Positions 1 through 12,160 of a DNA stretch of 64,000 nucleotides are shown here, piece after piece (the first letter of the stretch is position 1; each line of letters opens with the position of its first letter). The stretch comes from Przewalskia tangutica (Eukaryota > Streptophyta > Magnoliopsida > Solanales > Solanaceae), in NCBI GenBank assembly GCA_029844215.1, contig CM056728.1, forward strand, positions 82,831,676 to 82,895,675. The letters are read 5' to 3'. Position numbers and translations under genes: made by a program. The notes under the pieces were generated by a model. It saw only the letters and a list, made by a program, of their open reading frames with translations, searched no databases and was not told where the DNA came from.

Positions 1-317
1 AAGTCGATCCTCCGGAGAAGATGGAGCTCCTGACACCAAAGTAGAGATCCTAAGGATGCGGATCTAGCACTGCCGCCCTTACCTGCATTTAACGCAGAGC
101 GGCCGAGGTCGACAACAGTACCAAGTATGTGAAATCGTAGCATCAAGTAAAATCAAAGTATTTAAAACCATTTGCAAATACAACTAGTTCAATCGCATAT
201 AGTACAACATAAACAAGAGCAAAAATATATAATGTAATCCGGTCTTTTCTAGGCCGCGAATGATCGGGCAAGGCCAATCGCCCATAGTATCATTATGCGT
301 GCCTAATCTGGACTTCC

Positions 318-548
318 CGCACCGCATAGTCACACACGCACGCATGAGGTATTCTCGTGACGGGGTAGCTAACCCCCGGTACCCTCCTGGACTCCCGCAG
401 TCCGCATAGTCTCATAGACCGCATAGTCACACAGACCGCATAGGGCATCCCCCGCATCGGGATAAAACACCCGGAATGAATCAATCCTGGAACTCCCGCA
501 GCTCCGCATAGTCTCACAGACTGCATAGGCCGTATAGACCCGCATCAA
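318..548. repeat. Short CCGCATAG-based repeat in LTR F
   Basis: The word CCGCATAG, with CATAGTCACACAG/CATAGTCTCA variants, recurs about nine times in 230 bases. It occupies the same place in this LTR, upstream of the TACTTGGTAC block when read on minus, where the other LTRs in the window carry their own unrelated tandem arrays. Confidence 0.6.
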
Positions 549-1729
549 GGGTGGCAAGCCCTCGGTATAACAAGTCAAGGGGGTATGTGATATAATAACA
601 GTACAACAGTCTTAACGTTTAACAACGTAAGCACAACAAGAATAACATCACAAGACACTAACACACGTAGTATCATAACATGTTTACTTATCAAACCATC
701 TTACTACATTTGCAGAAGTCAATACAAGATAAACAAATAAGTAAAACCGTTCCTTTTATCTTTCTTAAGTCGTTATACCTAACTTCCCATAAAGCTAGTA
801 TAACTCTTAAGCTTTTAAGAATCAAATATTCTTCTTCTTTGAAATGTTTTATAATTCTTTTGAAAGACTTCAAGATTTTTATTATTCAGCTTAAGTCAAA
901 AGACATCAGAAAACTACGTCCGGTTAACACACATACGTCTACCGTACTATATATATATTTTAAAATATCATGCTCAAGAGTATAGGGAGAATCACATACC
1001 TTCTTGGCGAAGACCACCTGCCAAGTCGAATATGTCGCGCGCAGAGTATCGACCTATAACAGTCAAATACGTCTATCAACGTCTAGACTATACTGTATAA
1101 AGTTCTAAGCAGAGGGTTCTCTATTCTACGGAAAATTGGGCAGCACTTCCCTACCCGTCAAGCTACTCAAGTTCATCAGAAAAACAAATTCTATGTAAGT
1201 ACTGATTCAATTATTCTTCTTTTATACCCTTCACCGTGATAACAGTTCAATTCTATTCGGTAATATCCTTCAGTGTAATTACAGTTCAATTCTTTCTTTA
1301 ATACCCTTCTAAGTATCTTATACTCAAGTCTTAACTATTCTTACATGTAATATCCAATTACAATAGAAGGACAAGAGTATTTACCTCGATAAGCCCAAAA
1401 TTATCCAAGTTAAAAGTCGATCCTGAGCAAGGTTTAGCTCCTAATCAGACGCTCCGATAGCTCCAAGAAACCCTTAGAAGTTCTTCACAACTTCTACTAA
1501 GTACTAAACGGGATTTGGGCTAGGGTATTTAGGAATAGTAACTACACTTGGAAGACAACTTTCTACCAAGGGGGTGTACTCGTACCAAGCCACTAGGCTG
1601 TATGGGAGGTGTTTCTGGCCAGGGCTTTCTCGAGGGGGAGTGTTAGGCGAAACACTACAAGTGACGGCGAAAGATTTTCAAGACTTGGAGAAATGATTTT
1701 GTGGATGAAGAAAACCTTCAAGTTAGGGG

Positions 1730-1739
1730 TATTTATAGG
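1730..1739 (-). promoter_or_regulatory. LTR promoter TATA box of F
   Basis: The minus strand reads CCTATAAATA, the same TATA box in the same setting (a few bases before a CC run) as the other LTRs at 20592, 26146, 58102 and 63080. It should start the element's genomic RNA on minus. Confidence 0.5.
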
Positions 1740-2123
1740 CCAACCAATGGCCAAGATGAAGCAAGTGCTATGCAAGTGTAGGGAGGATTCATCCATGTGT
1801 ACCTTATCCAACTACCACACAAAATATCACAAATATCCTACCTACTCCAAGACCTCCAACTCGTCCCATTACCGCCCACACATCCGCCAATTAGAGGGTG
1901 ACAAGTGTCGCCCTCTCGTTGGTCCAAAGTATTACGTCTCTCGAAAAATCCGCAAAAATATAAATGACAGTAGTAATTTTCCCTTCGCAAGTTTGGTAAA
2001 ATGTTTCGTCGAAAAACGATTCTTTTTGATAGGTGTGCACAATATTTTCGTCCAAAGTGTCTAACTAAGGCTAAACTTTTGTACGTACGTCCTCACGTAC
2101 ATATACTGAAATACGGTATAACG

Positions 2124-2483
2124 CTTTAGGTACGCTGTTTGGTGATCGGCAGTGTAGGACCGCTCGTAGTTTTGGATAGCTCCTTCGTTCGGAGTTTATC
2201 TTTTGGTATAAGTTCTTTCAAGATGTGCTTTTGTACGATTATGGGTACGCGGGGCCTTGTCCGTCATAGTTCAAGATAACTCTTGAGGTGCAGATTCATA
2301 TGTGGGATTGGACTCATGCGGTGTAGTGTCTTTTGTTATGTATATTATACGGCACTTTGCTTTGCCCTTGCACGCACGATTGGTTTAAAAAAAAAGAGGT
2401 GTTAGTTAATTTCAAAGATTTACTTAGTTGTTAAGGTAGCGGTGCCTGTGTAGGCACCACCACGCCCCGGTTCGGGCGTGACA
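2124..2483 (+). mobile_element. Element E: 3' end of its 5' LTR
   Basis: This stretch matches the 3' LTR of E at 7906-8286 and ends GTGACA, directly before a primer binding site. The upstream part of the LTR lies left of the window, beyond inserted F. A hairpin GGTGCCT/AGGCACC sits at 2441-2458. Confidence 0.85.
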
Positions 2484-2486
2484 GAG

Positions 2487-2499
2487 TGGTATCGAGCGA
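2487..2499 (+). promoter_or_regulatory. Primer binding site of E (initiator Met tRNA)
   Basis: TGGTATCGAGC lies three bases after the LTR end and is the usual TGGTATCAGAGC with one base lost. It would pair with the 3' end of initiator Met tRNA to prime minus-strand DNA synthesis. Confidence 0.8.
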
Positions 2500-2619
2500 T
2501 CGATCCTCTGAATGTCTACAGACCGTGTCTAGTAGAGTCTTGATTATCGGTGTGTTGCGCCACACCCATAAACAGAGGCTACGGGACTTTTAGAGTTGGT
2601 TTCTATTCTTCTCACTCGA

Positions 2620-3540
2620 GATCGTGCCACTGAGCCGTGTTAGTAAGATAATTCCTCTCGGCGTAATTTTGTGTTACGATTATGCCTCCAAGGAGGCAAC
2701 AAATGCCGTGAAGGGCAAAGGAGTAGCAGGAGCTTCTAGTCGACTCAGAGAGTTGATAGGGCTTATGCCTGTGGTATACCAGATGTTGTTCGCATCGGCA
2801 AGTTCTTCTCGCGAGTTTTGAGACCTCAGACTGCAGCCTCCGCTTGGCTAGGAGAAGACTATGTGGTCACGAGGAAGCGATTATGTTATTGACCAAGATA
2901 GCGGTGCTACAGCTTTCATCGCCAGGAGGTTTTTCGCCACTACCGAGTGTGTGCAGAGTAGAGGCCAACGTGGAGATCACAGAAGAGGCTAGGCCGGTTG
3001 GTTATCCGGTGAGTTTTGGACGAGCAATTTCGAATGAGTGAGATATTCGCCCACTACCCAGACATACCCCGCAGCTCACGGTGGGATATTGGACCCCACA
3101 AGGTATTTAGGAGTCGGTCCAAGCTCCGGTCGAGGTTCTCGAGGAGCAGGACTTTCTCACGAGGCCACCTATTCCTCGCCAGATCGATGTGGTAGCGTCA
3201 TTCGGGAAATGCCGTTATGACACGATGGTTGTTATTATTGTCGTCCGCCACAAGAAGTGGAATGTCCGGTTAGAAAGAGCGCGATGAAGGTGGCTCAGCC
3301 TATGAGGCAGATGGTTGATTCTCTTTCCTCCGCAGCTGTGCGTTCCCCAGGGTAGGGTGTTCAGATGTCAGCCAGCCGTGGTAGAGGTCAGGGTGGTGTT
3401 TATAGTTCTGGAGGTCCTTCGAACCGCAGAGGTGACGTGACTCTTTGGACAGATCGGAGGCGTCATCGCACGGGGTTGCAGGTATATTTTGATTCTTTTG
3501 AATCATACGTGCATGGATAGATTCAGATTTTACCCTAGCG
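2620..3540 (+). pseudogene. Element E: decayed gypsy gag and start of protease
   Basis: The region begins with the family gag start, an ATG near 2682 followed by CCTCCAAGGAGGCAAC, compared with MPPRKA in I at 52843. Only short blocks remain in changing frames (about 2624-2821, 2844-3041, 3038-3220), with stops between. Near 3480-3530 a remnant of the sequence before the protease active site can be read, ending in a GATAGATTCAG-like stretch. No RT or integrase follows. This is gag of a gypsy element that lost pol, too decayed to give a capsid protein. Confidence 0.6.
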
Positions 3541-4385
3541 TAGATGTTTTCCCTTTATTGCTAGAGTTGTAAAGTGATAGTACCCCAGAGGTAGGGATAC
3601 TTTGATTAGTAAAGTGAAAAGTTAAGAATGTTGACAAAAATGGTAAGTGAACTGAGACTATAGTTGTGTAGAGTTCACAAGTTGTAATTGCCCCATAACA
3701 GTGTAAGACCGATAGGGAAGATTGTACAGTAGAAATACTTTGGCTTATGTGACGAACCTCTAGTGAATAGGGGGATAGGGTGAGGAGTACCTTGAGATAA
3801 GAGAAAGATTTATTTCAGACTAAGAATGAGAAGTTAAGTGTGACACTGGGTCAGGTTGTGGACTCATTTCGGGTCAACCGGTAGTATGGAATGGGGTGAT
3901 GTCGCTTAGAAATGGTCCCGATTATGTGGTAGGGTCCCGGGATGCCAGCCCAAGTTGAGATAATCGTTGTACGAGTTCGTGGATGTGTTCCACCGGAACC
4001 AGGTCGTAAGTGTCGAGAAGAACCTTAACGGGAATGTGAGTAACAATATGGCCAAGTTTGGATAGTAAATCCAAGGATTGGGGAACAGAAACAATATTTG
4101 AGATTTTGTACGTGTACTAGATAAGTTTGAAAGTACGAGAAAGTATGACAAGTAAGGAAAGAAAGGAACCTCTAAGGATCTCGTGTTTGAGAAGACTGTA
4201 ACCTTCGAGTTTTGTGAGAAGGGATCACGGACGGAAGGTCCATTGTTATGTTTACGTATGTTGTGTTGGCCATGTGTGGCATAGTTGGTCCTGTGCATTT
4301 TTGATTGATAGGCATAGTATAGAGGTTGTGCCGGAGTGTGTATAGCTTGACAACCGACTAAGAACATTCGGGGACGAATGTTTCT
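3541..4385 (+). other. Element E: non-pol internal tail
   Basis: This takes the place pol would occupy and leads straight to the 3' LTR. The block 3945-4065 (GAGTTCGTGGATGTGTTC... GGCCAAGTTTGG) matches tails of A (25297-25390), B (31080-31180, opposite strand) and J (62260-62345). A 153-codon open frame on the opposite strand (3906-4367) covers it; see findings. A near-perfect inverted repeat AACATTCG/CGAATGTT lies at 4363-4382. Confidence 0.6.
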
Positions 4386-4398
4386 AAGGGGGGAAGAA
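4386..4398 (+). promoter_or_regulatory. Polypurine tract of E
   Basis: AAGGGGGGAAGAA abuts the TG that opens the 3' LTR. It is the usual plus-strand DNA primer, resistant to RNase H, and it fixes the LTR start. Confidence 0.85.
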
Positions 4399-6578
4399 TG
4401 TTACATCCCGTAAGTCCAGGACATGTGTAAGAAAGTGTATGTAAGGAATCAAGACTTGGAAATTGGTACGAAAGGAAGAATTGTTTTTCCGACGGAAAAT
4501 CTTCCGGACGTCGGAAAGGAAAACTGTTCGTTGTTGAGAATTAGATTCTCAAAGTGCATTATTTGAAGAATATGGAACTTATTAACATTATGGAAATTTA
4601 TTTTTACGGATTTAGTCATGTGGGGCCCACCCGAGGAATTTTACGTTTTGCGGGGCCCACGAGGGTTACGGAATTTTATGGACGAATGAGAGGGCGACAC
4701 GTGGCACCCCCACAAGGTCTTGGTCGAATTAGTAAGGGGGTAAAATGGTCATTGACCATCTTGGAAGATAAGTCTTGCAAGCTTGATATAATTGACCAAG
4801 TCAACTTGCCACTTGGGCTTGATCCATGTGATCTTCATCCTAGCCTTCCATTTGGTTTTATCCTAGCCTTTGATTTATTTATATATACTACTACTACTAC
4901 TACTAGTAGCAAGACATCCACACTTAGAAAACAATTGAAGAACATTTGTTCTTGTTTGTGAGCTCTACCAAAGGGGCTTTTGAGAGAAGAAATTTTTCGT
5001 TTGTGGTTCTTTAGCCACAAGACTTTAACCCAAGGTTCTTGAGTGTATTGTAAGGATATCTCAATAGAAAGATTGCGGAAATACGACGTTTTCGTATTAG
5101 TCGCAAGGCGGAAACTTAAGAAGTTCTTCAACTTTGAAGTTGGAACTTGAATATGGGTTCTTCATAGGCCTCTAAGGAGTGCTTGGAGCGGATTGGAACA
5201 TAAGGAAAGGAGCTAAGAATTGCTAAGGCGCGACTTTGAATCTTGGAAATTTTAAGGGCTTATAAAGGTATAATTTTGTCGTTTTAGTAGTTAAGACTTA
5301 CTTATTGTTGTAGCTATGGATATTAGCAAGCATGAGTTATATATTATGAGGTTTGATAAGTGGTGTGGCTATTGGAACCCTAATCCGAAAACTAGCATGT
5401 TAGCCCTAAGATTTCAATTCAAGTCGATTATTAGTAAAGTCGTCGCATGTTGTAAAATGAAGGAAATTGTAGTTGTTGAAGTTGTTTATGACTATATAAC
5501 ATGTTAGACCTTAGAACTTGGAATTGGAAAAGGATTGGAAAGGACTTAGTGTTATTATTTATGTTGGCCGAGAATGGCTAGATTATGGAGCTATTTCGTA
5601 TGAATTGTGGGGCGGAATTTTACACGTATTGTAAGGCGTGTAATCCCCTTTGTTTGGTTGTTGTTTTGAGCCTTAAATGTGGCGTGTTGGTTATTGTATT
5701 CGGCCTTGAAAAAGGTGGCAAAGTGAGTAGAAACAAAGGAAGTGCTGCCCGATTTTCCGTAGAATTAGAGACCGTATACTTAGTATTATTCTACGTTAGA
5801 GACTAGAAGTTGATAGTCTTGTTGTGACCATTATAGGTTGACACTTCTACGTACGGCGTATTCGGCTTAGCTTGTGGATTTAGCCGAAAAGGTATGTGAA
5901 CTATCTCCTCTTCTAGCATGATTCCTTAAGATCAAGAAAGTACGTCCTACTCCTTAAATGATCCATTCCTTGGTTGTATTTGGATTGCCTAAAATAGAAT
6001 TTGTTCTATGTACTTCCTTGAGTGTACTTTGATGTTTAAATTGTAAGTTGTATAATCCATTTCCTTAGTGAAGTTTGGATTCTTAAAAGTGAAAGTATTT
6101 TACTTAAAGTACATAGAGTCTTGAAAAGGAAGTGGTTTCCAAATCTTTTGGCTAGTGCCTTAGTTCCAAAACCTAAAGGTCATTATAATGACTTTAGGGA
6201 AGTCAAAGGAGTGATTTACTTAATTATTTTAAAAGAGGAGAAATGACATGATTTAAGAGAAGTAACTTGGTTTTAAAAGTATAAGTCTCTTGGTTATAAA
6301 AGGAATGAAATTGTCTAAAAACCATAAAGGGTTATAACGGCTTTATGGGAAGTTGGTTATAACGGCTTTATGGAAGATTTAGAAAGTTGTCTATTTTGAT
6401 TAATTGGCATGAGTTGCCTTGATTGTGAAAATTTGAAGTTACTTGATTTCAAGCTTTGAAATGAGTTTTCTAAAGTGTAGTAACTTACTTTGAAAAATAG
6501 ACACACCTTGATGCTACGGGTTAACGTATCTTGGGGTATTACATAAAAAGGAGTCTTTTGAAGAGAATGTACGTACGT

Positions 6579-6945
6579 AGTACTTTGGCTTGATTAATTG
6601 AGAATTAGTCTAAGTGTGCCTTGATAAGTACTTTGGCTTGATTAATTGAGAATTATTCTATGTGTGCCTTGATAAGTACTTTGGCTTGATTAATTGAGAA
6701 TTAGTCTAAGTGTGCCTTGATAAGTACTTTGGCTTGGTTAATTGAGAATTATTCTATGTGTGCCTTGATAAGTACTTTGGCTTGATTAATTGAGAATTAG
6801 TCTAAGTGTGCCTTGATAAGTACTTTGGCTCGTTAATTGAGAATTATTCTACGTGTGCCTTGATAAGTACTTTGGCTTGATTAATTGAGAATTATTCTAT
6901 GTGTGCCTTGATAAGTACTTTGGCTTGATTAATTGAGAATTGCCT
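6579..6945 (+). repeat. 48-bp minisatellite with alternating unit types
   Basis: A unit starting AGTACTTTGGCTTGATTAAT and ending GTGTGCCTTGATA repeats at 6579, 6627, 6675, 6723, 6771, 6819 and 6866, with a last partial copy at 6914. The middle reads AGTCTAAG in copies 1, 3 and 5 and ATTCTATG/ACG in 2, 4, 6 and 7, so the array mostly grew as a 96-bp dimer. LTR D holds about one copy (9720-9770, reverse). Confidence 0.9.
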
Positions 6946-7094
6946 ATATGTCTTTGGTGATAGCCTTTGAGTGCAAGTATTATGTTTTATTACGTTGCGC
7001 GACTCTCGTTGGAGAGGTGGCTGCGCTGTTGTAAGTTTACTTGACGCGTCGAAGCGGTGGTGGGATTCCACGTATGCTTCCATTATTTGTGTTA

Positions 7095-7640
7095 CCCTAC
7101 GGTCATGCTTATACGATGTGGGATGCCGGCATGCGACCGCGAGGATACCCTATGGTCACGCTTATACGATGTGGGATGCCGGCACGCGACCACGAGGATA
7201 CCTCGACACGCTTATACGATGTGGGATGCCGGCACGCGACCGCGAGGATACCATATGGTCATGCTTATACGATGTGGGATCTTGCCGGCACGCGACCAGG
7301 GCTACTCGCTGACACGCTTATACGATGTGGGATTCCGGCATGTGACCGGAGTCTGATTAGATTCCCGATTTGTTTGTGTTACCCTACGGTCATGCTTATA
7401 CGATGTGGGATGCCGGCATGCGACCGCGAGGATACCCTATGGTCATGCTTATACGATGGGATGCCGGCGTGCGACCACGAGGATACTCGCGACACGCTTA
7501 TACGATGTAGGATTCCGGCACGTGACCGAGGCGGGTTTGATTCGGTTGTTTGTATACCCCACGGTCATGCTTATACGATGTGGGATTCCGGCACGCGACC
7601 ACGATGGATACTCCTTGGATATGCTTATTGGTGTTATATT
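7095..7640 (+). repeat. About 54-bp tandem array in the 3' LTR of E
   Basis: Roughly ten units each carry TCATGCTTATACGATGTGG, then CCGGCATGCGACC and GAGGATACC. Units vary in length through small gaps, mostly in the GC-rich half. Matching arrays with other units lie at the same LTR position in H, B, A, J, D and K. Confidence 0.85.
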
Positions 7641-8286
7641 GTTATATCATGGATTACCGGCAGTGAGAAAGGATTCCACGAGCATGGCTGATATTATGGG
7701 CGTGAGACCCATAGTTATATTTGAGTAGTGACTTTGAGGGCATGCGTCCCTGACTTGATATGATCGCTATGTATTATGTGATCGAGTTGGCTATCATACA
7801 TGTCTCCTGTTTTGTTTAGATCGTTATGATTTCATTACAAGATTTCATCGCTTCACATACTTGGTACATTCTTCGTGACCGACCTCCTTCGGCCGCTCAT
7901 GCCGCAGTTTAGGTACGCTGTTTGGTGATCGGCAGTGTAGGACCGCCGAAGTTTTTGGATAGCTCCTTCGTCGAGTTTATCTTTTTGGTATAAGTTCTTC
8001 AAGATGTGCTTTTGTACAGTTATGGGTACGGCGGGGCCTTGTCCCGTCATAGTTCAGTATAACTCTTAGAGGTCTGTATTCATATGTGGGATTGGACTCA
8101 TGTACGGTGTAGTGTCTTTTGTTATGTATATTATATGGCAGCCTTGTCGGCTTTGCCCTTGCACGTACGATTGGTTTAAAAAAAAAAAAAAGGTGTTAGT
8201 TAATTTCCGCAGTTTACTTAGTTGTTAAGGTAGAAGGGTGCCCAGGTAGGGCACCAGTCACGGGCCCTGGTGTTCGGGGCGTGACA

Positions 8287-8457
8287 CAATCATTAACTGA
8301 CTGCATGAGAGCCTTATCGTCTCTCATTATCAATATGTCATTAACATATATAATAATGAAGACAATTCCCGCATCCTTGCGTTTGGTATAAACACAAGGA
8401 TCCTCCTTGCTTCTGACGAAATCAAAAGATTTGATAGTCTTGTCAAAGCAAATGTTC
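8287..8457 (-). pseudogene. C: copia reverse transcriptase, distal part
   Basis: On minus this reads FDKTIKSFDF, then EDPCVYTK and IIIYVNDILIM, the copia RT stretch around the YVDD box. The first catalytic aspartate of YVDD is Asn here, fitting one G-to-A change. The frame continues from the proximal RT at 11733 once solo LTR D and one copy of the duplication TGTTC are removed. It is cut at 8287 by E. RNase H and the copia 3' LTR should follow beyond E, left of the window. Confidence 0.9.
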
Positions 8458-11400
8458 TGTCACTACCCGACCCCGGGGCCGCGACTGGTGCCCTATCGGG
8501 GCACCCTGTCAGGTACACATCATCGAATAGCAGCGGAACATACATAACACATAACTTATAAAAAGGTAAACATCACGCCACCGATAAGATCGCTTCCATA
8601 AAACATACTTAATCGTAAGTACAACTTATTCTTACCCGAACCACAAACGTGACTACGCACTTAGAATAACAATCGTATGACAGTGGCCCCGCCATACCCC
8701 CTGAATGTACAAAAGTCTATAACCTCGGGGAATCATACCCAAAAGACAAAGCCTCCGGAGAGATGGAGCTTTCCAAGAAATGAACAGTGATCCTAAGAGT
8801 GCGGATCAGCAAGCTACGTATCTCGACCTGCGGCATGAACGCAGCCCCCCGAAGGAGGTCAGTACAACAGGTACCAAGTATGTGAAACTGAAAATACTGT
8901 AATGAAATCATATAGCATATATAAAGCATGAGACATGTATGACAGCCAAACTACAGTACACAACATATACGCAGTCATGTCAAGTCAGGGACTCACGCCC
9001 TCTAAGTCATCACTCAAATATAACCATAGGTCTCATGCCCGTAATATCAATCATGCCCGTGGAATTCCTTCCTCATCACGCGATCATGATATAACAACAC
9101 TAAGGAGTACACATGAACACTAGATCCCACCTGTGTCATCAGAACCGTACGAGGCAAGTACGAAGGCATAGCTACCAGATCCACCCTGCATCCTCAACCG
9201 ACCGGGGCAAGTACGAAAGCCAGCTACCAGATCCACCCGTACCAACAATACTATACCTGAATCACGAAGCTGACCGGGGCAAGTGCGATAGCCTCTACCA
9301 GATCCACCCTGCGTCACATCGCTGACCGGGGCAAGTACGCTGGCTAACCACTAGATCCACCCTGCATCATACCACTTCGCCCTAACCCTGACCGGGGCAA
9401 GTACGAAAGCCAACTACCAGATCCACCCTGCATCACGTCTCTGACCGGGGCAAGTACGAGGGCTAACTACTAGATCCACCCTGCATCAGTAGACCTCATG
9501 GAGAGCTAATCCATGGAATAATACTGTCAACAGGGAAACGAACCCTCATCATGGCCGCATACCCGTGGAATCCTCCATCACTGACGGTACGCCCAAATAG
9601 ACTCATAACTACATGCTTTTAATTCGAATTGCAATACCATGCCTTTACATAAACCAAGACAATTACCATGTCTTCTTTTCACATAAACCAAGAGAATTCT
9701 TATTTAAGCAAGCCAAAGTACTTATCAAGGCACACATAGAATAATTCTCAATTAAACAAGCCAAAGTACTACGTACGTACATTCTTTTCGAAAGCCTCCT
9801 TTTTATGTAAAATCCAAGATACTAACACCTGTAGTATCAAGGCGTGTCTATTTTTCAAAGTAAGTTTCTACACCTTTTGAAACTCATTTCAAAGCTTGAA
9901 ACCAAGTAATTTCAATTTTTCACAATCTAGACAACTTATGCTCATTAATCACAATAGACAACTTTCATAACCTTCCATAAAGTTATTATAACCAACTTCC
10001 CATAAAGCCGTTATACTAACTTTATGCTTTAGAAATTTAAGACATCCTTATCCTTTCATAAGGCCGTTATAACTAACTTCCCATAAAGCCGTTATAACTC
10101 CTTATAAACCATTTCGTTCTTCTACTAACCAAGAGACTTATACTTCAAACAAATTCATACAATTTTCAAAATACTTCAAGCCTCTTATCCTTTAGAAAAC
10201 AAGTTTCTTACCTCAAAAAAATTAAGTCTCTTATCTTTTAGAATAATTCAATACTCAATACTTTCACACCAAGTACTCTATACTTCATTATGTCAAGAAT
10301 TCCTTGTCTACCTTATTTAGGATAAACCACTCCTTAAGAACAAACGGGTTAACTTCTTAACCCAACCAACTTAGACATTTTCTTAAAACAAGTCAAGTAT
10401 AACAAAAGGGTTTACTTCATTCAAAACACGTACGTCTACCGTACTATATAGTTATAACTACTCATGCTCAAGAGATAAGAAAGTTTCCACATACCTCTTC
10501 GGTCAATCCACTTGCTAATTCCAAACTACCGCAAGTAATAAGTCAACCTATAATAACCATAATACGTTTATTAACCTCTAATTTCAATGTAGAAATAATC
10601 TAAGTTCAAAGCCCCTAAATTCTATGGAAAATTGGGCGGCATTTCCTTTGTTTCTACTCACTTAGCCACCTTTCTCAAGGCCGAATTTATCCTCCAAACG
10701 CCACATTTAAGGCTCAACAATCCAACATTTCAAAGGGGATTACACACCTAAACTTGGGTGTGTAAAATTCTGCCCCATAAGGTACAACAATTCACTAAAT
10801 AATTCTAAGGTAGTTTTTAGGCTACAACATGCTCATAATATCTTCTTAACCAATTCTTTCACATCCAAACCACATTTCTTGCATGCAATGACTCTAAGAG
10901 CATTATTTACTACCACAAGTTCTTTCTTCTTAACATGCAACACTAGAAACTAATTCTAAAGGAAGAAATGTTACCTTAAAGTTTTAGCCAAACTTATTCC
11001 AAATATTTTGCTAGCTTCCTTGCCAAGAACACCACCACAACAACACCAACAAGCTAGCCACAAGCTTCTTTCTTGTTCTTAACTTTTCAGATTTTTCTTA
11101 GGCTTTGAATTTCCTTTGGAAATGTAGAGAGAAAGAGGAGCTAATTTAGAGAGAGGGAGAGGTTTGAAAGATGACCAAGTCTTGAAATATAAGACATGCA
11201 AGAAAATCAGATGGGGGGGACACTTGTCACCCTCCCATGGCCTTTTTAAAAGAGAAAATCAGATTTTCCTAAGTTTTTCCGCCTAAAATCCGCCTGTGCG
11301 CGGCCACTGCAAACCTCCGCAGCCTCAAACTTCCGGCGCCTGCGCGCGCCATGCGCCGCGCTGTCTGGCCCAGCGGGCGCTGCAACTTCAGCGACCCTCA

Positions 11401-11727
11401 AGATTTCCGCGCCATGCCTCGCATCCGCGCGCGCCCATTGCCGCTGCACAAACGCATTTTACGTCACAAGACCGAACTTGTAACTCCCATAACTTTCTAC
11501 TCCGATGTCCTATCGACGAACGGTTGGTTGCGTTGGAATCTAGACTCAACGAACTACGCCCTGGGCCTTTGAAACACTTAGGAACTCTCAATGTACCGGG
11601 TCATAACCCGTCTCAAAGTTGACTAAAACCCATCCGGAACAATCCGTCAACCTATCTTTTGAAAATTTTAAGTCTTACTCCCTTTCGTACGCTCTCATGC
11701 GCATGACCTGAACTACGGGGTGTAACA
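8458..11727 (-). mobile_element. Element D: solo gypsy LTR in copia RT
   Basis: On plus it begins TGTCACTACCCG and ends GGGGTGTAACA (minus: TGTTACACCCC...GTGACA), 3270 bases, with TGTTC duplicated at 8453-8457 and 11728-11732. No internal region is present, so it is a solo LTR left by recombination between two LTRs. The first 250 bases (minus) match LTR I at 49980-50140, so D belongs to the I family. It has a GC-rich block (11285-11430) like the CCGCGG arrays and a tandem array at 9145-9487. Confidence 0.92.
9145..9487 (-). repeat. Tandem array in LTR D
   Basis: ACCGGGGCAAGTACGA followed by CTACCAGATCCACCCTGCATC recurs about six times with unequal spacers (52-70 bases). It fills the minisatellite position shared by these LTRs, just before the block that ends in the conserved TACTTGGTAC. 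Confidence 0.8.
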
Positions 11728-12160
11728 TGTTCCAACTCCTAGAGGCTTGCTTAATCCCATAAATGGACTTCTGTAGCCTGCACACGACATTCGGTCTAGA
11801 CTCACATGAAAAACCCTCGGGTTGTTTCATATACACTTCCTCAACTAGATCACCATTGAGGAATGCAGTTTTGACGTCCATCTGCCAAATGTCATAATCA
11901 TAATGTGCAGCTATCGCAAGCAAAATCCGAATAGACCTTATCTTAGCCACCGATGAAAAGGTTTCATCATAATCCACGCCAGGACGCTGAGTAAAACCTT
12001 TAGCCACCAGTGTAGCTTTATAGGTCTGAATCTTGCCAAATGCATTAATCTTCTTCTTGAAGACCCATTTGCATCTTATGGATTTAACCCCATTCGACAA
12101 ATCAATCAAGTTCCACACTTGATTGATATACATAGATTCCATTTCGGATTTCATGGCTTC
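11728..12160 (-). pseudogene. C: copia reverse transcriptase, proximal part
   Basis: This is the N-terminal half of a copia RT (RVT_2 type), open on minus from about 12160 to the D insertion. Landmarks are AMKSEMESM, CKWVFKKK, YKATLVAKGFTQ, GVDYDETFSSVAK, WQMDVKTAFLNGDL, VYMKQPEGF and YGIKQASRSWN. The Asp in QMDVKTAFL is the first catalytic residue and is intact. It is preceded in frame by TAA at 12161-12163, where relatives have Gln before EAMKSEM, fitting CAA to TAA. The frame runs on across D into 8457. Confidence 0.93.

Larger units (their letters stand above)
1..2123 (-). mobile_element. Element F: gypsy LTR (partial), inserted in 5' LTR of E
   Basis: Minus-strand LTR cut by the left window edge. 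Its 5' end lies near 2123, where the plus strand reads ...ATACGGTATAAC, the reverse of a slightly decayed TGTTATACC start. After it the sequence resumes as the LTR of E: 2124 onward matches 7906 onward. Inside are a TATA box near 1730, the conserved block around 900-1000 and a short CGCATAG repeat at 318-548. Whether F is a solo LTR or a full element cannot be told from the window. Confidence 0.75.
4399..8286 (+). mobile_element. Element E: complete 3' LTR
   Basis: It starts TGTTACATCCCG right after the polypurine tract and ends GGGGCGTGACA at 8286, 3888 bases in all. Copia RT sequence resumes at once at 8287, where CAATC is presumably the right target duplication; the left copy is outside the window. 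Within it lie a TATATATA promoter-like stretch at about 4879, a CTA microsatellite at 4886-4906, two tandem arrays (6579-6945 and 7095-7640) and a 3'-terminal hairpin at 8237-8255. Confidence 0.9.

Noticed and set aside
680..985. A 101-codon frame on plus with a Lys/Ile/Leu-rich product.
   Set aside because: AT-rich LTR sequence of F, with no domain and not kept in the matching LTR parts of A, B or H.
1609..2064. A 151-codon frame on plus.
   Set aside because: It runs antisense through LTR F over its TATA region, with no known domain; the matching stretch in other LTRs is not open.
4886..4906. CTA trinucleotide run in the E LTR.
   Set aside because: A short microsatellite of about seven units, not unusual and absent from the related G LTR.
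7041..7728. Open frames of 99-216 codons on plus with repeating HAYTMWD-like words, suggesting a repeat protein.
   Set aside because: They lie in the LTR tandem array; three overlapping frames are open together, as expected for repeats, and the units change length out of frame.
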